Shown here one piece after another: positions 60,509-64,000 of a DNA stretch of 64,000 nucleotides. Position numbers and translations under genes: made by a program. Under the pieces are notes generated by a model. It was not told where the DNA came from. It worked only from the letters and a program-made list of their open reading frames with translations, and ran no database searches. The DNA lies in contig JAKJHY010000007.1 in NCBI GenBank assembly GCA_021648845.1, forward strand, positions 1 to 64,000. Direction: 5' to 3'. The stretch comes from Mycobacterium sp. MBM (lineage in GTDB: Bacteria > Actinomycetota > Actinomycetes > Mycobacteriales > Mycobacteriaceae). Numbering within the stretch: position 1 is the stretch's first letter; the number at the start of each line of letters is the position of its first letter.

Positions 60509-61711
60509 ATGACGGAAGTAACCGAGAAGCGGACGGATCTGCCGTGGGGCGAGATCACCGACGAAACGATCGCCTACGCGGCGGAGCTGCTCGGCAAGCA
60601 GCTGCGGCGCGACCGCATGGCGGGCTGGGTGACCGAAGTGAACATCGATGCGATCCGGCACTTCGCCGAGGGCCTCGGTGACCGCAACCCGCTGTGGCGT
60701 GACCCCGAGTACGGCAAGAACACGCGGTGGGGTGCGACGCTGGCGCCGCCGACGATCCTCTACTCCGTCGACGGCACGACGGTGGCACCGCGGCTGGCCG
60801 GCGTGCAGTGGCTCTACGCCGGCACCGACTGGGTCTGGTACGACGTGATCAAGCGCGGCGACGCGTTCGACGCGCCGGCGGTGTTCTACAAGCAGGATGT
60901 CAAGGGTGGTGAGTTCGCCAGCCGCTGGCTGCTGCAGACCGGGCACATCAAGTACATCCGTCGCGAGGACGGCGCCTTGGTCGGCGAGGCATTCGGCAAG
61001 TGCGCGCGGACTCCCCGCGGTAACGCGCTGAAGAAGGAAGGTAAGCAGAAGTACAAAGCCCGCGAAGAGTATCAATACACCGCAGACGAGATCTTCGAGA
61101 TCGAGAAGGCTCAGATCGAGGAGGGTCCCCGCGGTGCCGACACGCTCTTCGCCGAGGACGTGAACGTCGGAGACGAGTTGCGGCCGATCGTGAAGGGCCC
61201 GCTGACGTCCACCGACATGGTGGCCTGGTACGCCGGTTGGTCGGGTGCGGGACCGTACGGCGGCGCGCACGGTGACGCGGTGCGGTACCGGACGCGGCAC
61301 CAGGACTTCCACATCTCGGAGAAGACCGGCGCCCGCGAGTCCGCCGGCCGCGGGCACCTCGAGCGCAAGACCGGTGAGGACGTCGGCATGGGCGGCGCCT
61401 ACGACATTGGCCCGCAGCGTATCTCGTGGGGCGTGCAGATGCTCACCGACTGGATGGGCGACGACGGCTTCCTGCACACGCTGTCTGCGACAGTCAGCCG
61501 CCCCAACCTGCTCGGGGACACCACCACCTGGCACGGCACCGTCAGCGCCAAGGACGTCGTCGACGGCTATCATCTGATCACCATCGACATGTACGCCGAC
61601 AACCAGCGTGGCGAGAAGAACTCGAAGGCGACGGCCACGGTGCTGCTGCCCTCGAAGAACGACGGCCCCGTCGCGACGCCAATCCCGCGCAACCTCACTG
61701 AAAGCAAGTGA
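60509..61711 (+). CDS. FAS1-like dehydratase / MaoC-type double hotdog hydratase
   Basis: A 400-residue protein with two hotdog domains. The N-terminal one contains GDRNPLWRDPEYGKNTRWGA near residues 50-70 and LAPPTILYSV, matching the FAS1-like dehydratase domain. The second holds DVNVGDELRPIVKGPLTSTD and SRPNLLGDTTTWHGTVSAKD. Such proteins hydrate enoyl-CoA to 3-hydroxyacyl-CoA. It stands just before an aldolase-like gene and its DUF35 partner, the same set of functions as ChsH1-ChsH2/Ltp2 in cholesterol side-chain removal. AGGAAGCG precedes the ATG. Confidence 0.85.
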   Translation: MTEVTEKRTDLPWGEITDETIAYAAELLGKQLRRDRMAGWVTEVNIDAIRHFAEGLGDRNPLWRDPEYGKNTRWGATLAPPTILYSVDGTTVAPRLAGVQWLYAGTDWVWYDVIKRGDAFDAPAVFYKQDVKGGEFASRWLLQTGHIKYIRREDGALVGEAFGKCARTPRGNALKKEGKQKYKAREEYQYTADEIFEIEKAQIEEGPRGADTLFAEDVNVGDELRPIVKGPLTSTDMVAWYAGWSGAGPYGGAHGDAVRYRTRHQDFHISEKTGARESAGRGHLERKTGEDVGMGGAYDIGPQRISWGVQMLTDWMGDDGFLHTLSATVSRPNLLGDTTTWHGTVSAKDVVDGYHLITIDMYADNQRGEKNSKATATVLLPSKNDGPVATPIPRNLTESK

Positions 61712-61769
61712 TGTCGAACGTCGTACCGGCCGGTGCTTCGGCGCCGGCCGGGCTGATCGGGGGGCGTGC

Positions 61770-62939
61770 GTGACGAATTCTGGAAACGACGTGCAGGCCG
61801 CGATCGTCGGTATCGGCGAAACCGAATTCACCAAAGAATCGGGTGTTTCCGACCTCCGGCTGAGTCTGGAAGCGTGCAAGACGGCCATTGCCGACGCCGG
61901 GGTGACCGCGGGAGACATCGACGGGATCATCGTCCCCACGGTGGTCGGCGCGACCACCGAGGATCTCGCCACCAACCTCGGCATCGAGAATTTGCAGTAT
62001 CACGCGGCCATCGTGCTCGGCGGTGCCGGACCGGCGGCTGCTCTGCTGCACGCCAAGACAGCCGTTGAGAACGGTTTGGCCAAACGAATCCTCGTCAGCT
62101 ACGGCTTCAACGGCCGCTCCGGGGCTCGCCTCGGACGTCGGGGCCCGACGCTGATGTTCGGCGAGGCGCCCAGCATGCGGCGGAACTACGAAGGCGTGCA
62201 CGGCCTGCTGGTGCCCGCGCAGTACTACGCACTGTGGGCGCAGCGTTACATGTACGAAAACGGCTGGAAGTCCACCGAACCGATGGCGCACGTAGCCGTC
62301 GCACAGGCACGCCACGCGGTGATGAACGGAAAGGCCGTCGGGGCCAAGGAGATCAGCGTCGCTGATCACCAGAACTCGCGGCTGATCAGCTCGCCGTTTC
62401 GGCTCTACGACTGCAGTCGGGAGACCGACGGCGGTGCGGCCTACATCGTGGCCGCAGGCGAGTCCGGCGACCGCAACGCCGTGATCATCCGGGGTGCGGC
62501 CGAGGGGCATCCCGGACAGGCCGATCAGCCGACCACCCGTCGGCGGTTCCTGCATACGGGAATGGCGCAGGCGGCCGAGCGCGCCTTCGCCCAAGCCGGA
62601 TGGAAGCCGAGCGATATCGACTTCGCGGAGCTCTACGACGCGTTCACCTTCAACGTGATCTGGCAGCTGGAGCTGCTCGGGCTCTGCGGCAAGGGTGACG
62701 CGGCCGACTTCGTCATGTCCGGCGGCACCGAGGTGGGTGGCGCGCTACCGGTGAATACGCACGGCGGACTGCTCTCCCAAGCACACCTGTGGGGCATCAA
62801 CCACATCACCGAGGCCGTCAAGCAGCTGCGGGGAACGGCCGGCGAAGCGCAGGTGAAGGGTGCCAAGCGGGGATTGGTGACCGGTAGTGGTGACTTCGGC
62901 GACAACGCCGTCGTCTTGCTGGAAGGAAACCTCGGATGA
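61770..62939 (+). CDS. Thiolase-like retro-aldolase (Ltp2-type), Tyr/His active site
   Basis: A 389-residue thiolase-fold protein. Aligned with the thiolase at 9977, the cysteine is glycine (IVLGGAGPAA), the first histidine is Tyr289 (ELYDAFTF) and the second is His339 (LLSQAHLWG). It therefore keeps one original histidine while the 48893 protein has Tyr there and the 35019 protein Arg. Retro-aldol cleavage is expected. The DUF35 gene follows with a 4-base overlap, the reverse order of the other three pairs. Start is the GTG at 61770 after GGGGGG. Confidence 0.86.
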   Translation: MTNSGNDVQAAIVGIGETEFTKESGVSDLRLSLEACKTAIADAGVTAGDIDGIIVPTVVGATTEDLATNLGIENLQYHAAIVLGGAGPAAALLHAKTAVENGLAKRILVSYGFNGRSGARLGRRGPTLMFGEAPSMRRNYEGVHGLLVPAQYYALWAQRYMYENGWKSTEPMAHVAVAQARHAVMNGKAVGAKEISVADHQNSRLISSPFRLYDCSRETDGGAAYIVAAGESGDRNAVIIRGAAEGHPGQADQPTTRRRFLHTGMAQAAERAFAQAGWKPSDIDFAELYDAFTFNVIWQLELLGLCGKGDAADFVMSGGTEVGGALPVNTHGGLLSQAHLWGINHITEAVKQLRGTAGEAQVKGAKRGLVTGSGDFGDNAVVLLEGNLG

Positions 62940-63388
62940 CCGAGACAACGACCGAGACCGCCAAGCCCGAATACCGTAAGCCGCTGCCCAAACCGACCGA
63001 GACCGACCAGCCGTACTGGGACGGGCTCAAGCGCCACAAGGTGCTGGTCCAGAAATGCGACGAATGCGGGTCCTACCTGTGGTATCCGCGCCAGATGTGC
63101 AGCAATTGCACCAGTTTCGCACTCACCTGGACCGAGGTCGACCCGACCGGGACGATCTACTCGTTCACCACCCAGCACCACGGGACGGGCTCGAAGTTCG
63201 ATGCGGAACTACCGTATTCGGTGGCCGTGGTGGAACTCGACGCCCACCCAGAAGTCAAGCTGGTCGGCCCGGTCAACAAGGTCACACCGGAGCGGATCCA
63301 CATCGGACAGCAGGTGCGCGGCACCTTCTTGGATGCGACCGACGAAGTGACGTTCCTGCACTTCGAACCCATCGATACAGAGAGTTGA
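62936..63388 (+). CDS. Zn-ribbon / OB-fold DUF35 protein, partner of the preceding aldolase-like protein
   Basis: A 150-residue DUF35 protein. After a charged N-terminal tail (TETTTETAKPEYRKPLPKPT) the zinc ribbon has CDEC near residue 40 and CSNC near 57. The OB fold runs through YSFTTQHHGTGSKF to the C-terminal VTFLHFEPID. The ATG lies in the stop of the aldolase-like gene (GGATGA). It is the only one of the four DUF35 genes here placed downstream of its partner. Confidence 0.88.
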   Translation: MTETTTETAKPEYRKPLPKPTETDQPYWDGLKRHKVLVQKCDECGSYLWYPRQMCSNCTSFALTWTEVDPTGTIYSFTTQHHGTGSKFDAELPYSVAVVELDAHPEVKLVGPVNKVTPERIHIGQQVRGTFLDATDEVTFLHFEPIDTES

Positions 63389-63390
63389 AG

Positions 63391-64000
63391 ATGAGCGAAA
63401 CAGAGGCTCCGAAGGTTCTCGTCGAGCGCGAGGACTGGGTCGGCGTCATCACCATCAACCGGCCCGACGCACGCAACGTCGTCGACCCCGACGTCGCGGC
63501 CGGGATCGAGTCGGCGCTCGATGATCTCGACGCCGATCCCAAGGTACGCGCGGTCGTGCTGACCGGTGCGGGGGAGAAGGCGTTCTGCGCGGGAATGGAT
63601 CTGCGGGCGTTCGCCAAGCTCGGCCCCAAGGGCGGGTTCTTCACCGAGAAGGGTGGATTCGCCGGCATCACCGCACGCAAGCTGGTCAAGCCGCTCGTCG
63701 TCGCCGTGAACGGCACCGCGTTCGGTGGTGGGCTGGAGATTCTGCTCTCTGCCGACTGCGCTATCGCGTCGTCGGCAGCGAAGTTCGCGTTGCCGGAGGT
63801 GAAGGTCGGCATGCATGCCGGCGCAGGTGGGGTCATCCGGCTGGCCAAGCGCATTCCGCGTTCGGTGGCACTCGAGATGGTGATGTCCGGCGAGCCGATC
63901 AGTGCGCAGCGGGCGTTGGATCTCGGCCTGGTCAACGAGGTAGTGGCACCAGATCAGGTGCTGCCCGAGGCGCTGCGGCTGGCTCGCAGCTTCGCCTCCG
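63391..64000 (+). CDS. Enoyl-CoA hydratase family protein (3' end cut by window)
   Basis: The first 203 residues of a crotonase. Oxyanion segments GEKAFCAGMDLRAFA near 62-76 and VNGTAFGGGLEILLSADC near 107-124. The catalytic region ALPEVKVGMHAGAGG near 134-148 has the second glutamate (LPEV), so hydratase activity is plausible. It starts 2 bases after the DUF35 stop and is probably in the same operon as the hydratase and aldolase. Confidence 0.87.
   Translation, partial: MSETEAPKVLVEREDWVGVITINRPDARNVVDPDVAAGIESALDDLDADPKVRAVVLTGAGEKAFCAGMDLRAFAKLGPKGGFFTEKGGFAGITARKLVKPLVVAVNGTAFGGGLEILLSADCAIASSAAKFALPEVKVGMHAGAGGVIRLAKRIPRSVALEMVMSGEPISAQRALDLGLVNEVVAPDQVLPEALRLARSFAS

Noticed and set aside
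60191-61984. 597-codon minus-strand frame
   Set aside because: It is opposite the CaiB, hydratase and aldolase genes, with no recognisable domain.
1-64000. tRNA, rRNA, CRISPR arrays, insertion sequences, prophage or integrase genes
   Set aside because: None recognised by eye on either strand; the island shows no mobile element ends.

Overview
The window looks like a chromosomal segment of a fast-growing mycobacterium or close relative (Mycolicibacterium/Mycobacterium type). The reasons are high GC, a full Mce transporter locus (two YrbE permeases, six Mce proteins, a Mas-like protein), three mycofactocin-type short-chain dehydrogenases, MmpS-like secreted proteins, many fadD/fadE/CaiB/DUF35-thiolase genes, and several promoters of the mycobacterial leaderless type. 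No rRNA, tRNA, transposase, integrase or CRISPR array was seen. Almost the whole window is a lipid, steroid or terpenoid type catabolic island. The true substrate cannot be read from sequence.

Layout. 1-3824 (+): end of an unknown gene, a histidine phosphatase, an SDR, an acyl-CoA synthetase and a small partner. 3947-5387 (-): P450 and its ferredoxin. 5950-14059 (+): two amidohydrolases, a DapA-like aldolase, DUF35 plus thiolase, aldehyde dehydrogenase, CaiB CoA-transferase. 14121-14777 (-): TetR regulator. 15032-26743 (+): mycofactocin-type SDR, then yrbE-mce-mas and four small exported proteins. 26780-27850 (+): epimerase-like reductase. 27914-31947 (-): five-gene run of crotonase, epimerase, SDR, HIBADH-like and CMD-like genes. 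32153-36185 (+): two acyl-CoA dehydrogenases, DUF35, thiolase-like aldolase. 36190-38087 (-): DUF445 membrane protein and an Abi-alpha-like protein. 38322-39195 (+): second MmpS-like secreted pair. 39218-45910 (-): SDR, TetR, mycofactocin-type SDR, amidohydrolase, small ORF, ferredoxin, two CaiB genes. 46055-46813 (+) and 46817-48382 (-): HSD10-like SDR and acyl-CoA synthetase. 48438-53912 (+): DUF35, thiolase-like, ALDH, large FadE, SnoaL-like. 54109-64000 (+): P450, FadE, tandem CaiB fusion, CaiB, FAS1/MaoC-like hydratase, thiolase-like, DUF35 and a crotonase cut by the window end.

How it may work together (inference). Mce/YrbE would import a hydrophobic compound. P450s and ferredoxins hydroxylate it. 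Mycofactocin-type SDRs and ALDHs oxidise alcohols to acids. FadD or CaiB enzymes attach CoA. FadE and hydratases form a beta-hydroxyacyl-CoA, and a DUF35-thiolase-like pair cleaves the carbon-carbon bond. Four such pairs occur: one keeps the thiolase residues, and three have the cysteine replaced by glycine as in Ltp2-type retro-aldolases. Four families of repeated operator-like sites tie separate transcription units into apparent regulons.
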